Shown: positions 33,309 to 42,008 of the stretch, one piece after another
How the letters are laid out: each line of letters opens with the position of its first letter
Numbering within the stretch: position 1 is the first letter of the stretch
NCBI GenBank assembly: GCA_017463145.1
Contig: JAFTPR010000001.1
Coordinates: 60,984-124,983 of the forward strand
Direction of reading: 5' to 3'
Length of the DNA: 64,000 nucleotides
Source: Clostridia bacterium
GTDB lineage: Bacteria > Bacillota > Clostridia > Christensenellales > Borkfalkiaceae
Made by a program: the position numbers and the translations under genes
Notes under the pieces: generated by a model
What the model was told of the DNA's origin: nothing
Database searches by the model: none
Seen by the model: only the letters and a program-made list of their open reading frames with translations

Positions 33309-33337
33309 TTGGCAAATATAAAAAAAAGTGGTATAAT
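33309..33337 (+). promoter_or_regulatory. promoter of the radical SAM/DUF512 gene
   Basis: TTGGCA (33309-33314), 17 bp, TATAAT (33332-33337). Only 8 nt separate the -10 box from the ATG, so the transcript is expected to be leaderless. Confidence 0.8.
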
Positions 33338-33345
33338 AACTGTGT

Positions 33346-34668
33346 ATGCTGAAAATATCTAAGGTAAAACGTAATTCTATTGCCAAAGAAATAGGTTTAG
33401 AGGTCGGCGACGAAATACTGTCGTTCGACGGTTTGGTATGCGAGGACGAGCTGGATTATTTGTATTTTACCGAAACGGATGGGTTTACGCTCCAAGTCAA
33501 GGATCACCGTAGCGGCGAGGTTGTTGCAATCGAGATTGAAAAGGACGAGGGCGAGGATATTGGCGTTGAATTTGAAAAGAATACGGCGATACGGACATGT
33601 CACAACCGCTGTCTGTTTTGCTTTGTCGATCAAATGCCCAAGGGTATGCGGGAAAGTCTGTACGTCAAAGACGACGATTACGCAATGAGTTTTCAATGCG
33701 GCAACTTTGTTACGCTGACAAATCTTTCCGACGAGGGGTTGGAGCGTATTATCCGCTTAAAGCTTTCGCCGCTGTATATTTCCGTGCATACTATGAACGG
33801 CGAACTTCGCGTAAAGCTTTTACGTAACCGTTTTGCAGGCAAGATACAAGAGCAGATTAAACGGCTTGCCCAAGGCGGGATTGAAATGCATTGTCAGGCG
33901 GTGCTCGTACCTAACGAAAACGACGGCGAGGAGCTTGCGTATACCGCGCGGGAGTTGTTTCAATATTATCCGCTCGTCAAAGATTTGGCTTGCGTGCCGA
34001 CGGGTATTACCAAATACCGCGACGGCTTGCACCCCATTCCCGATATCGATAAACCGTACAGCGAAAAACTTTTGGCGTTGGTGGACGAGCTTAATCAAGA
34101 GTTTGGCGTAAACTTCCTGCTCCCCGCAGACGAGTATTTCGTCAAGGCGGAACGGGAGATAAAGGACGTCGCTTTTTACGGGGCGTTCGAGCAAATCGAA
34201 AACGGTATCGGCTTGACGGCAAAATTTTTATGGGAAGCAACGGAGCGATTGTCGGAGCTTGGAAAATGCGTGTTGAAGAAACCGAAAAACGTATTGCTTG
34301 TCTGCGGTGTGAGCGCGGCAAAAACAAATGCAAGACTCGTTGCGGAATGTAACGAAACAATCAGCGGTTTACAGGCAACGATATTGCCTGTTAAAAATAA
34401 ATTTTTCGGCGAAACGGTCACGTGTACGGGGCTTTTGACGGGCGAGGATATGGCAAGCGCTGTCGAAACGTATTGTAAGGCAAACGGCGCGGTGGACGAA
34501 GTAGTTATCGCGGGAAATACCTTGCGGGAATTTGAGGACGTGTTCCTTTGCGGCATGACGTTGCAATCGTTTGAAAAAAGGCTTGCGCCAATCAAGGTGC
34601 GTGTCAACAGGAACGGCGGGCGCGGTTTTGTGGAAATTTTATCGGATACAGACAAAAAGAGGAGGTAA
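33346..34668 (+). CDS. PDZ-radical SAM-DUF512 protein
   Basis: 440 residues with the COG1625 layout. A PDZ-like N-terminus (SKVKRNSIAKEIGLEVGDEIL) is followed by a cluster-binding CHNRCLFCFVDQMP (CX3CX2C), a radical SAM barrel (YISVHTMNGELR, GGIEMHCQAVLVP) and a C-terminal DUF512 domain (PADEYFVKAEREI onward). The function of the family is not established. There is no ribosome binding site before the ATG. der follows 6 nt after the stop, preceded by GAGGTAAG, so der is probably in the same transcript; this gene-der pairing is seen in many Clostridia. Confidence 0.9.
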   Translation: MLKISKVKRNSIAKEIGLEVGDEILSFDGLVCEDELDYLYFTETDGFTLQVKDHRSGEVVAIEIEKDEGEDIGVEFEKNTAIRTCHNRCLFCFVDQMPKGMRESLYVKDDDYAMSFQCGNFVTLTNLSDEGLERIIRLKLSPLYISVHTMNGELRVKLLRNRFAGKIQEQIKRLAQGGIEMHCQAVLVPNENDGEELAYTARELFQYYPLVKDLACVPTGITKYRDGLHPIPDIDKPYSEKLLALVDELNQEFGVNFLLPADEYFVKAEREIKDVAFYGAFEQIENGIGLTAKFLWEATERLSELGKCVLKKPKNVLLVCGVSAAKTNARLVAECNETISGLQATILPVKNKFFGETVTCTGLLTGEDMASAVETYCKANGAVDEVVIAGNTLREFEDVFLCGMTLQSFEKRLAPIKVRVNRNGGRGFVEILSDTDKKRR

Positions 34669-34674
34669 GAGAAT

Positions 34675-35988
34675 ATGGCGAATCCTTTGATTGCCTTGGT
34701 TGGCAGACCCAACGTGGGGAAAAGCACGTTTTTTAATAAGGTTGCGGGAAGAAAAATATCCATTACGGAGGACAGACCCGGCGTTACGCGCGACAGGCTG
34801 TATACGGATGCCACGTGGCGTGGAAAGAATTTTACAATGGTCGATACAGGCGGTTTGGAACTCAAATCGGAGGACGTTATGTGGCGCGAGATCGCCAAAC
34901 AAGCGGACGTGGCGATTGAAACGGCGGACGTGATTTTGTTTTTTACGGACGGGAGGGACGGATTGCACCCCTCCGATTACGACGTGGCGGATATTCTGCG
35001 TAGGAGCAAGAAACCCGTTATACTTGTCGTGAATAAAATCGACGATTATTCTCCCGATAAAATATTCGAGTTTTACTCTTTGGGCTTGGGTGAGCCGTAC
35101 GCCGTTTCCGCGGAACATTCGCAAGGGATTGGCGACGTGCTGGACGAGGCGATTTCTTATTTTCCCGACGTAACGCAAGAACCTGTTCCCTCGCTCAAAA
35201 TTGCCGTTGTGGGAAAACCCAACGCGGGTAAATCCAGCCTTGTAAATAAGCTGATCGGGAGCGAAAGAAGTATTGTAACGCCAATGGCAGGTACTACGCG
35301 CGACGCAATCGATACGTTGTTCTACCGCGGTGAAAAAGCGTATACTATTATCGATACGGCGGGTATCCGCAAGAAGAAAAACGTGGACGATAACGTAGAG
35401 TACTATTCCAATATGCGCGCGTTCGACGCAGTAAGACGGAGCGACGTTTGCTTGCTTGTTGTGGACAGTAGCGAGGGGCTTACCGAACAGGACGTAAAGA
35501 TTATCGGCTACGTACACGAACAGGGCAAGCCCTCCGTGATTGTTATGAATAAATGGGACTTGGTGGAAAAGGACACGCACACCGTCAATAAATTCGAGGC
35601 AAAGCTGAAAGAAGACTTGAAGTTTATGGATTATTACCGTTCCGCATATATCTCGGCGAAAACGGGTCAACGCGTGGAGAAACTGCTTACGGAAGCGGAA
35701 ACGGCGTATGCGCATGCTTCGTTTAGAGTGCCTACGGGTGAATTGAACGACTTGATTGGCGACGCGGTACGCTTGCAAGAGCCGCCCTCCTATTTGGGCA
35801 GAAGAATGCGGGTGTTCTTCTCCTCGCAGGTGGGCGTATGTCCGCCGACGTTCGCCCTGTTTGTAAACGACGAGAGATTGTTGCATTTCTCCTACGAAAG
35901 ATATTTGGAAAACACCATTCGTCGCGCGTACGATTTTTCCGGTACGCCTATCCGTATTACCGTCCGCGAGAAAAAGGACGAGGAGTAA
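34675..35988 (+). CDS. der: ribosome biogenesis GTPase Der (EngA)
   Basis: 437 residues with two GTPase domains and a KH-like C-terminal domain, needed for 50S assembly. G1 motifs GRPNVGKSTFFN (about residue 9) and GKPNAGKSSLVN (about residue 181); DTGG and DTAGI G3 motifs; NKID and NKWD G4 motifs. The C-terminal domain includes RVFFSSQVGVCPPTFALFVN. Second in the operon, followed 9 nt later by plsY. Confidence 0.98.
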   Translation: MANPLIALVGRPNVGKSTFFNKVAGRKISITEDRPGVTRDRLYTDATWRGKNFTMVDTGGLELKSEDVMWREIAKQADVAIETADVILFFTDGRDGLHPSDYDVADILRRSKKPVILVVNKIDDYSPDKIFEFYSLGLGEPYAVSAEHSQGIGDVLDEAISYFPDVTQEPVPSLKIAVVGKPNAGKSSLVNKLIGSERSIVTPMAGTTRDAIDTLFYRGEKAYTIIDTAGIRKKKNVDDNVEYYSNMRAFDAVRRSDVCLLVVDSSEGLTEQDVKIIGYVHEQGKPSVIVMNKWDLVEKDTHTVNKFEAKLKEDLKFMDYYRSAYISAKTGQRVEKLLTEAETAYAHASFRVPTGELNDLIGDAVRLQEPPSYLGRRMRVFFSSQVGVCPPTFALFVNDERLLHFSYERYLENTIRRAYDFSGTPIRITVREKKDEE

Positions 35989-35997
35989 AGGTATTTT

Positions 35998-36723
35998 ATG
36001 AAAAATTTTTCCTTTTCGCAAAATTGGTGGCAATTTCTTATCATAGCAGTCGTATGCTATTTTATAGGCTGTTTCAATTTTGCCTTGCTCATCTCCCGCA
36101 GAAAGAAACGGGATATTACGAAAATCGGCAGTGGCAACCCCGGTACAATGAATATGACGAGGGAATTTGGGCTTAAAGTTGGGCTGACTACCTTTTTTTG
36201 CGACGCAATCAAGGGCGGTGTTCCCGCTATAATCGGCTATTTTCTCTATAAGGGTTACTTCTTTGAGGGTACGCTTTTGGTTGTGTCCGATTTCGTGCGC
36301 TATTTTTGTGGGTTGTTCGTTGTTATCGGACATATTTTTCCCGTGACAATGAAGTTTAAGGGCGGGAAAGGAATTGCTTCTACCTTGGGGCTGTTTTGGG
36401 CTTGTCTTTCCTGTGAAAATCCTTGGTGGATATTGATAGCGTTTGCATATTTGCTGTTTGTGGTGGCATTTATTTTCTGGACGGAGTGGGGTTCGCTTGG
36501 ATCGCTTTTGGGTGTTTCGGGTTTTTCCGTAATACAAACGGTCATTTTCTTCTTGCGGTACGGTAATTACCCCGTCAACGCATACCTGGTATGCTTGTAT
36601 ATGATTATTTTGACAATCAATGTCTTGACGTGGGCGGCGCATAAGCAAAATCTTTCTCGGCTCTTTTCGGGTGAGGAACACCACACGTCTATTAAAAAAT
36701 TGGCGAAGAAAAAGAGAGGTTGA
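35998..36723 (+). CDS. plsY: acyl-phosphate:glycerol-3-phosphate acyltransferase
   Basis: Makes lysophosphatidate from acyl-phosphate and glycerol 3-phosphate at the membrane. 241 residues, about five to six hydrophobic segments. Family loops: KIGSGNPGTMNMTREFG, FVVIGHIFPVTMKFKGGKGIAST and a C-terminal region in which the usual HxxNI-like motif is only loosely kept (AAHKQNLSRLFSGEE). GGAGTAAAGG lies before the ATG. The der-plsY order is common in Firmicutes. Confidence 0.93.
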   Translation: MKNFSFSQNWWQFLIIAVVCYFIGCFNFALLISRRKKRDITKIGSGNPGTMNMTREFGLKVGLTTFFCDAIKGGVPAIIGYFLYKGYFFEGTLLVVSDFVRYFCGLFVVIGHIFPVTMKFKGGKGIASTLGLFWACLSCENPWWILIAFAYLLFVVAFIFWTEWGSLGSLLGVSGFSVIQTVIFFLRYGNYPVNAYLVCLYMIILTINVLTWAAHKQNLSRLFSGEEHHTSIKKLAKKKRG

Positions 36724-36724
36724 A

Positions 36725-38080
36725 ATGAACGTTATTATAGTAGGCTGTGGCAGGGTCGGTGCGACGCTTGCCGAAAAACTGAATGATGACGGCAACGACG
36801 TTACCATTATCGACAAATCTGCGGAAAAGGTAAAAACGATTACGAGCCGTTGCGATATTATGGGTATCGTCGGCAACGGCGCAACGCATACCGTACAGCG
36901 AGAGGCGGGTATCGACAGGGCAGATCTGCTGATTGCCGTTACGAACTCGGACGAGTTAAATTTGCTTTGTTGCATGATTGCCAAAAAAGAGGGCGATTGT
37001 AAGACGATTGCTCGGGTAAAAAATCCCGAGTACAGCGCAGAAACTCCCTATTTTAAGGATGAGCTGGGGCTGGCTATGGTCATCAACCCCGAATATGCAA
37101 CAGCAGAGGAAATAGCAAGGGTATTGCGTTTCCCGTCCGCCATTAAAATAGAACCGTTCGTAAAGGGGAGCGTGGAACTTATCAAATTCCGTTTGCCCGT
37201 CGGTTGCAAAATTGCGGGTATGTCCGTAAAAGAAGTGGTTATGAAGCTGAAATGCGACGTCCTTGTTTGTACGATTGAGCGGGGCGAGGAAACGTATATT
37301 GCCAACGGTGATTTCGTGTTTGCAGAAAAGGACGTCGTTTCCATTATCGCTACGGTGAAAAATGCCAAAGACTTTTTTGAAAAGATAAATTATAAGGGCA
37401 ATTCCATCAAGGACGCACTTGTTGTGGGCGGCGGTGTTATCACGCATTACCTTTGCGGGATTTTGGAACGCTCGTCCATTTCCTTGAAAATCGTTGAAAA
37501 GGATTTGAGTGTATGCGAGGAATTGAGCAACCGTTGGGATAAAGTCGTCGTCATTCACGGCGACGCGGGCGATCAGGAACTGTTGCGGGAAGAGGGCGTT
37601 TCAAACGCAGGCGCGTTTGTGGCACTTTCGAGCACGGACGAAGAGAATATTCTCCTTTCTATGTTCGCAAAAAGCGAGGGGTGTAATAAGCTGATTACCA
37701 AAATTAAGCGCACCGATTACGATAGCGTTATCAACCGTTTGGACTTGGATACAACAGTTTGCCCAAAGAGTATTACGGCGGATATCATCTTGCGGTACGT
37801 TCGCGCCCGCAAAAACGCCAAGGGCAGTCACGTACGCACAATGTACAATATTGTGCAGGATAAAGTGGAGGCTTCGGAATTTATCGTTGAGGAAAACTCG
37901 CCGATTGTGGGTAAACCGCTTTGCGAGCTGAAATTTAAATCCGAAGTCTTGATTGCATCCATAACCCGTGGTAACACCGTTATCGTGCCGCGCGGCAACG
38001 ATATTATTCAGGCGGGTGACGCTGTTGTTATTGTGTCGGGACAACTCGGCTTACAAGACGTTGCAGACGTGTTGAAATGA
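36725..38080 (+). CDS. trkA: Trk potassium uptake regulatory protein TrkA
   Basis: 451 residues: tandem RCK units, each an NAD-binding Rossmann domain (MNVIIVGCGRVGATLAEKL and DALVVGGGVITHYLCGIL) followed by a TrkA-C domain. Peripheral membrane regulator that gates TrkH by NAD(H)/ATP binding. GAGAGGTTG lies upstream and the gene starts 2 nt after the plsY stop. trkH follows after 10 nt. Confidence 0.96.
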   Translation: MNVIIVGCGRVGATLAEKLNDDGNDVTIIDKSAEKVKTITSRCDIMGIVGNGATHTVQREAGIDRADLLIAVTNSDELNLLCCMIAKKEGDCKTIARVKNPEYSAETPYFKDELGLAMVINPEYATAEEIARVLRFPSAIKIEPFVKGSVELIKFRLPVGCKIAGMSVKEVVMKLKCDVLVCTIERGEETYIANGDFVFAEKDVVSIIATVKNAKDFFEKINYKGNSIKDALVVGGGVITHYLCGILERSSISLKIVEKDLSVCEELSNRWDKVVVIHGDAGDQELLREEGVSNAGAFVALSSTDEENILLSMFAKSEGCNKLITKIKRTDYDSVINRLDLDTTVCPKSITADIILRYVRARKNAKGSHVRTMYNIVQDKVEASEFIVEENSPIVGKPLCELKFKSEVLIASITRGNTVIVPRGNDIIQAGDAVVIVSGQLGLQDVADVLK

Positions 38081-38090
38081 GGGCGCGCGT

Positions 38091-39554
38091 ATGAATTACC
38101 GTATGATTAAAAGAACACTCGGTTGGATTTTGCTCTTCGAGGCGTTGTTCTTCGTTGTTCCCGTTATTACGGCAATCTGTTTTCGGGAATGGCGAGAGCT
38201 TTGGCATATCTTGCTTGCAATGTCGGCTTGCGGTGTTCTCGGCTGGATTTGCGCGTTCGTCGGCAAGGTCGAAAATAAATCCCTGTACGCAAAGGAAGGT
38301 ATTGTAATCGTCGCGTCAAGCTGGATTGTCATCAGTTTATTCGGCGCATTGCCTTTTTGTACGTCGGGTTGGATACCCAATTATATCGACGCGCTTTTTG
38401 AAACCGTTTCAGGTTTTACAACGACGGGCGCAAGTATTCTGGACGGCGCAACCATTGACAAATTCCCCAAATGCTTGTTGATGTGGCGTGGCTTTACGCA
38501 TTGGGTAGGCGGTATGGGCGTACTTGTGTTCTTGATGGCATTTTTGAATTTGAGCGGCGGCAGGAATATCAATCTTTTAAAGGCGGAAAGCCCCGGTCCG
38601 TCGGTGAGCAAGCTCGTGCCTAAGGTTCGTTCTACGGCGGGGATTTTGTATATTATCTATGCGGCGCTGACGGTGTTGATGTTTGTAATGCTCGTGCTTG
38701 GCGGCGACCCGAAAATGGACGTATTCGATTCTGTAACGACGGCGTTTGCAACGGCGGGAACGGGCGGATTTACCAACCACAGCGACGGTTTTTCGGGATA
38801 TACAAGCTACTCGCAGATTGTTGTCACCGTGTTTATGGTGTTGTTCTCTATCAATTTCGCTTCCTATTTCTTTATTCTGCGCGGTAGGTTTAAAGAGGCG
38901 TTTAATACGGAAGTGCGGGTGTTTTTGGGGATTGTTGTTGCGGCAATTTTGCTCATTACAATCAATTTACAGCTTACGTCGGGCTATACGTACACAACAG
39001 GCGAAGCACTTAAACATTCGGCGTTTTCGGTGGCTTCGCTTATCTCCACAACGGGTTTTGCAACGGAAGATTTCAACTTATGGCCTGCGTTTGCGAAAAC
39101 TATTCTCATGCTTGTTATGTTCGTCGGCGCATGCGCGGGGAGTACGGGCGGCGGTATCAAGGTTTCGCGGGTGGTGATCTTGTTTAAGGGAGCAACGCAC
39201 GAAATGAAACGTATGTTGCATCCCAATCAAGTCAAAAAAATCAGTATGGATAAAAAGGTCGTGGAACACGAGGTTGTTCGCGGCGTAAATGCATATATCG
39301 GCGCGTATATATTGATATTTATTTTGTCGTTGTTGCTCGTTTCTTTTGATTGCGCGGATTTGGTGACGGACTTCACCGCCGTATCCGCTACGTTTAACAA
39401 TATCGGTCCGGGGCTTGGCTTGGTCGGACCGAGCGGTAATTTTGCTTTCTATTCTTGGTGGACAAAGCTCGTGTTTATCTTTGATATGCTTGCAGGGCGG
39501 TTGGAGATTTTCCCCATGCTGTTGCTGTTTGCGCCTGCTACTTGGCGAAAATAA
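38091..39554 (+). CDS. trkH: Trk-type potassium channel subunit TrkH
   Basis: 487 residues with four repeated pore units: the filter-like segments include ETVSGFTTTGASIL, TTAFATAGTGGFTNHSDGF, LISTTGFATEDFNLWP and SATFNNIGPGLGLVGPSGN. The conserved MFVGACAGSTGGGIKVSR precedes the fourth unit. It pairs with TrkA next door for K+ uptake. The C-terminus (FAPATWRK) matches the family's end. Confidence 0.96.
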   Translation: MNYRMIKRTLGWILLFEALFFVVPVITAICFREWRELWHILLAMSACGVLGWICAFVGKVENKSLYAKEGIVIVASSWIVISLFGALPFCTSGWIPNYIDALFETVSGFTTTGASILDGATIDKFPKCLLMWRGFTHWVGGMGVLVFLMAFLNLSGGRNINLLKAESPGPSVSKLVPKVRSTAGILYIIYAALTVLMFVMLVLGGDPKMDVFDSVTTAFATAGTGGFTNHSDGFSGYTSYSQIVVTVFMVLFSINFASYFFILRGRFKEAFNTEVRVFLGIVVAAILLITINLQLTSGYTYTTGEALKHSAFSVASLISTTGFATEDFNLWPAFAKTILMLVMFVGACAGSTGGGIKVSRVVILFKGATHEMKRMLHPNQVKKISMDKKVVEHEVVRGVNAYIGAYILIFILSLLLVSFDCADLVTDFTAVSATFNNIGPGLGLVGPSGNFAFYSWWTKLVFIFDMLAGRLEIFPMLLLFAPATWRK

Positions 39555-39558
39555 AATT

Positions 39559-39615
39559 AAAAGAACCCGCCCGACTTGCGATTGTATATCGCAAGTCGGG
39601 CGGGTTCTTTTTTTC
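39559..39615 (+). terminator. strong terminator after trkH
   Basis: 24-bp near-perfect stem (39559-39582 with 39588-39611), loop TGTAT, long T-run. It also separates the convergent ZIP gene. Confidence 0.95.
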
Positions 39616-39627
39616 AAGGGAGAGCGT

Positions 39628-40380
39628 TTAACCAAGTAAAACGTCCATTACAAGCATTAAACAAAAGCCGATAAGAAGCGCGTACGTTGCGCCGCGCTCG
39701 CTACCGTGGGCGTGTGTTTCGGGTATCATTTCGTCGCTGATAACGTACAGCATTGTGCCGCCCGCAAACGCTAACGCAAAGGGGAGAATGGCGGAGGCAA
39801 GGCTCACGGCAAAGTAGCCTATGAGCGTTCCGACAACTTCTACCAAGCCCGTTGCAAGGGCGCAAAGGAACGTCTTTTTCTTGGTAATCCCTGCGGCAAG
39901 CATAGGGGCGATAATCACCATGCCTTCGGGAATATTTTGCAGGGCAATACCACCCGCAATAATAAACGCTTGGGCATTGTCGCCCGAACCGAAACCTACG
40001 CCTGCGGCAATCCCTTCGGGTAGGTTGTGTATGGCGATTGCCATAACGAACAAAAGTACCTTGTTCAAATCGGCGTTTTTGTGCGCTTCTACGTCTGCCC
40101 CGACGAGTTTGTGCAAATGCGGCACAAGCTTGTCTATCAAATTCAGGCACACCGCGCCCGCAAAAATGCCCGCTACGGTAATAAACAAACCCCATTTTCC
40201 GCCGTATTCGAGGGAGGGGACGATCAAGCCGAGTATCGCTGCGGCAAGCATAACGCCTGCGGCAAACGAGAGTACTATATCGGAAAATTTGTGAGAGATA
40301 TTTTTAAACAGAAAGCCAATCGCCGCGCCGATTACCGTCGCGCCGCCTACGCCCAATGCCGTCAATAATACCATTTCCAT
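39628..40380 (-). CDS. ZIP-family metal transporter
   Basis: 250 residues, about eight transmembrane segments. The paired metal-site helices are AIAIHNLPEGIAAGVGFG (TM4) and GGIALQNIPEGMVIIAP (TM5), as in ZupT-like zinc or iron importers. The start at 40380 has AAAGGA upstream; an in-frame ATG two codons later is an alternative. Longer upstream codons lie in the promoter. Confidence 0.92.
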   Translation of the reverse strand: MEMVLLTALGVGGATVIGAAIGFLFKNISHKFSDIVLSFAAGVMLAAAILGLIVPSLEYGGKWGLFITVAGIFAGAVCLNLIDKLVPHLHKLVGADVEAHKNADLNKVLLFVMAIAIHNLPEGIAAGVGFGSGDNAQAFIIAGGIALQNIPEGMVIIAPMLAAGITKKKTFLCALATGLVEVVGTLIGYFAVSLASAILPFALAFAGGTMLYVISDEMIPETHAHGSERGATYALLIGFCLMLVMDVLLG

Positions 40381-40407
40381 ACGAAAAAGTCCTTTTGTTT
40401 TTGCTTT

Positions 40408-40437
40408 ATTATAGCATATCTCGAAATCTTTTTGCAA
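40408..40437 (-). promoter_or_regulatory. promoter of the ZIP gene
   Basis: Minus strand TTGCAA (40437-40432), 18 bp, TATAAT (40413-40408). Confidence 0.75.
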
Positions 40438-40451
40438 ATCAAAGCGTAATA

Positions 40452-40484
40452 AAAACCCAAAAAACGTAAAAATTTTTGGGTTTT
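40452..40484 (-). terminator. terminator downstream of the DUF3592 gene
   Basis: AAAACCCAAAAA/TTTTTGGGTTTT arms with a 9-nt loop. On the minus strand it is followed by TTTTTA. Confidence 0.7.
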
Positions 40485-40602
40485 GTTTTTTACGTGCCTT
40501 GTTAAGTTGCGCCAAAGCATAATAAGAGAAGATAAAAAAGCGGTTTCAAAGACGTGTCTGCCGAAATGGACGGAAAACGTTTTTTGTTGGAATACTTGTT
40601 TG

Positions 40603-41044
40603 TTATTGCCTTTTTTCGTCCGTTATCTTGGTTAATTGGGTACGTACGCTTGATACGGCAACGAATACAGCGAAACTCAAACAGACGGCCGCGCCTGCGT
40701 AAAACAAGACGGGTGCAAAAAATCGCCCTTTGGCGTACGTAATGGAAGCGGGACTGTCCGGTAAGTATAAAATCGGTACAATGCTGCCTTCGTGTAAATG
40801 GCTTGCGTAGTAGTCCAATTTGCTCGTGTACGTGGTATTTCCAACGGTATATTGTACAAAAACGGAGATGTCCTCTTTGCCGTTTGCGTCGTATTCTTTG
40901 TCTATGCGGACGACAGTTGCTTGTACTTTTATGCCGTTACGCTCAAATTTTGTGCTTTTTGCGGAAAGATATATGCCCGCAAAGAGGAAGATGAGTCCGC
41001 TGATAAGCAATAATAAAAATAACGTTTTCTTGTTTTTTTTTCAT
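40603..41044 (-). CDS. DUF3592-type membrane protein; start and body differ by one A
   Basis: The body resembles DUF3592: an N-terminal membrane segment (LISGLIFLFAGIYL), a beta-rich loop (GIKVQATVVRIDKEY, FVQYTVGNTTYTSKLDYY, GSIVPILYLPDSP) and a C-terminal membrane segment (VLFYAGAAVCLSFAVFV). Within this frame the first possible start is a TTG at 41010 with no ribosome site. The only good ATG (41044) lies 6 nt after a -10 box and is followed by nine A. With eight A the protein would begin MKKNKKTLFLLLLISG and be complete; with nine the ATG frame ends after about 28 codons. Possible causes: slippage, phase variation or a sequencing error. Confidence 0.65.
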
Positions 41045-41050
41045 ACGTAT

Positions 41051-41080
41051 AGTGTAACATACACGTTCGGTGCTTGTCAA
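41051..41080 (-). promoter_or_regulatory. promoter of the DUF3592 gene
   Basis: Minus strand TTGACA (41080-41075), 18 bp, TACACT (41056-41051), 6 nt before the ATG at 41044. Confidence 0.65.
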
Positions 41081-41150
41081 TCAAATATAGATTATTTCGC
41101 AATGATTGCATATGCCTACGGCGATTACATACCAATCCTTCGGCGTAAAT

Positions 41151-41185
41151 AAACAACCTAAGTTGAGATTCAACTTAGGTTGTTT
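41151..41185 (-). terminator. terminator of ssrA
   Basis: 15-bp perfect stem AAACAACCTAAGTTG/CAACTTAGGTTGTTT with 5-nt loop, just past the CCA end of tmRNA. Confidence 0.9.
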
Positions 41186-41186
41186 G

Positions 41187-41555
41187 TGGTGGAGGTGGTG
41201 AGAGTTGAACTCACGTCTTACTCGGCTGCCAAAAAACTTTCTACATACTTAGTTTATCTATTATTTCTTACCAAAACGTAGCGGGTAAACACGCCGCGTT
41301 TTGCGCAGGAAGCTGAATAATCTTTTGAAAACACTTCCCGATTTTCGAAAGATTTTTCCGTCTGATTGACGCCGCGACCCCGATCGACGGATAAATCGGG
41401 CGCGACGACCGTTAATTATAAAACGGGTTACGCTGCAAGAGCGTAGTTTGCATTTCTATCTGCATTTAAATTTAGGTGGAATGTTTTATCGTAGTCACTC
41501 CGTCTACGGTATGCTTATTCTTTCGCTCACCGGCAATCGAATCCGGTACACCCCC
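41187..41555 (-). ncRNA. ssrA: transfer-messenger RNA
   Basis: One-piece tmRNA of about 369 nt for rescue of stalled ribosomes. The 5' end GGGGGUG pairs with CACCUCC before the encoded ACCA 3' end. The T-arm GAGTTCAACTCTC is present near the 3' end. The tag reading frame gives ADRNANYALAA and stops at TAA (about 41440-41475). Pseudoknot-forming GC segments follow. The 3' terminus with CCA is at 41187. Strong own promoter and terminator. Confidence 0.96.
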
Positions 41556-41595
41556 GTATAAAATTTGGCTTGATAGGGTTTTATCAAGCTATATT

Positions 41596-41624
41596 ATTAT
41601 ACACGCATTTTGCGTAAAAGTAAA
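41596..41624 (-). promoter_or_regulatory. promoter of ssrA
   Basis: Minus strand TTTACT (41624-41619), 17 bp, TATAAT (41601-41596). The 41625-41820 stretch upstream shows no gene; it has a short hairpin around 41766-41792. Confidence 0.8.
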
Positions 41625-41820
41625 CGTTTTTTATTCGATTTCCGCAAATTTCCAAAAATAACACAAGTGTACGCCGTTTTTTGTTTGTTTTTTTGATTAT
41701 ATAGCGGCAACGTGCGCGGCATAGCATTTACGTTCGCCGTTTTCGCAGAAACATTCTATTTCCCTCAGCTATATAAGCTAAAAGGCTTATAAAGGGGTTG
41801 CGAGGTAAACGCATTCTCAA

Positions 41821-41849
41821 AAAAATCAATGCCTACTTTATTGATTTTT
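41821..41849 (-). terminator. terminator downstream of the large lipoprotein gene
   Basis: AAAAATCAAT/ATTGATTTTT arms, 9-nt loop, T-run on the minus strand. The short ORF at 41833-41973 stops inside the loop. Confidence 0.75.
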
Positions 41850-41973
41850 CCGTTGTTACAACGGCTTTAAAATCCTTTTCGGACAGGGCAGGGTCGAGTT
41901 GACGGCTGAGGATTGCGTTCGTTTCCGTTACGTTCGTCATACATTTAGGGTGTGTGGCGGTAATGTCGCCCAT
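41833..41973 (-). pseudogene. possible gene remnant or small ORF (46 aa)
   Basis: Open frame from MGDITATHPKCMTNV to TTEKSIK, which continues open upstream to near the end of the large lipoprotein gene in another frame. The upstream part reads LHLGLGHRMGDITATH, loosely like the LGH region of tyrosine recombinases. No ribosome binding site. It ends in the loop of a terminator, which is unusual for chance. Could equally be the untranslated 3' end of the lipoprotein mRNA. Confidence 0.2.
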
Positions 41974-42008
41974 GCGGTGTCCAAGCCCCAAATGGAGTAT
42001 AAGCGCTT

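Noticed and set aside
34639-36984. 781-aa minus-strand open frame
   Set aside because: It lies opposite der and plsY, both certain genes; the composition (Arg/His/Phe-rich) is that of an antisense shadow.
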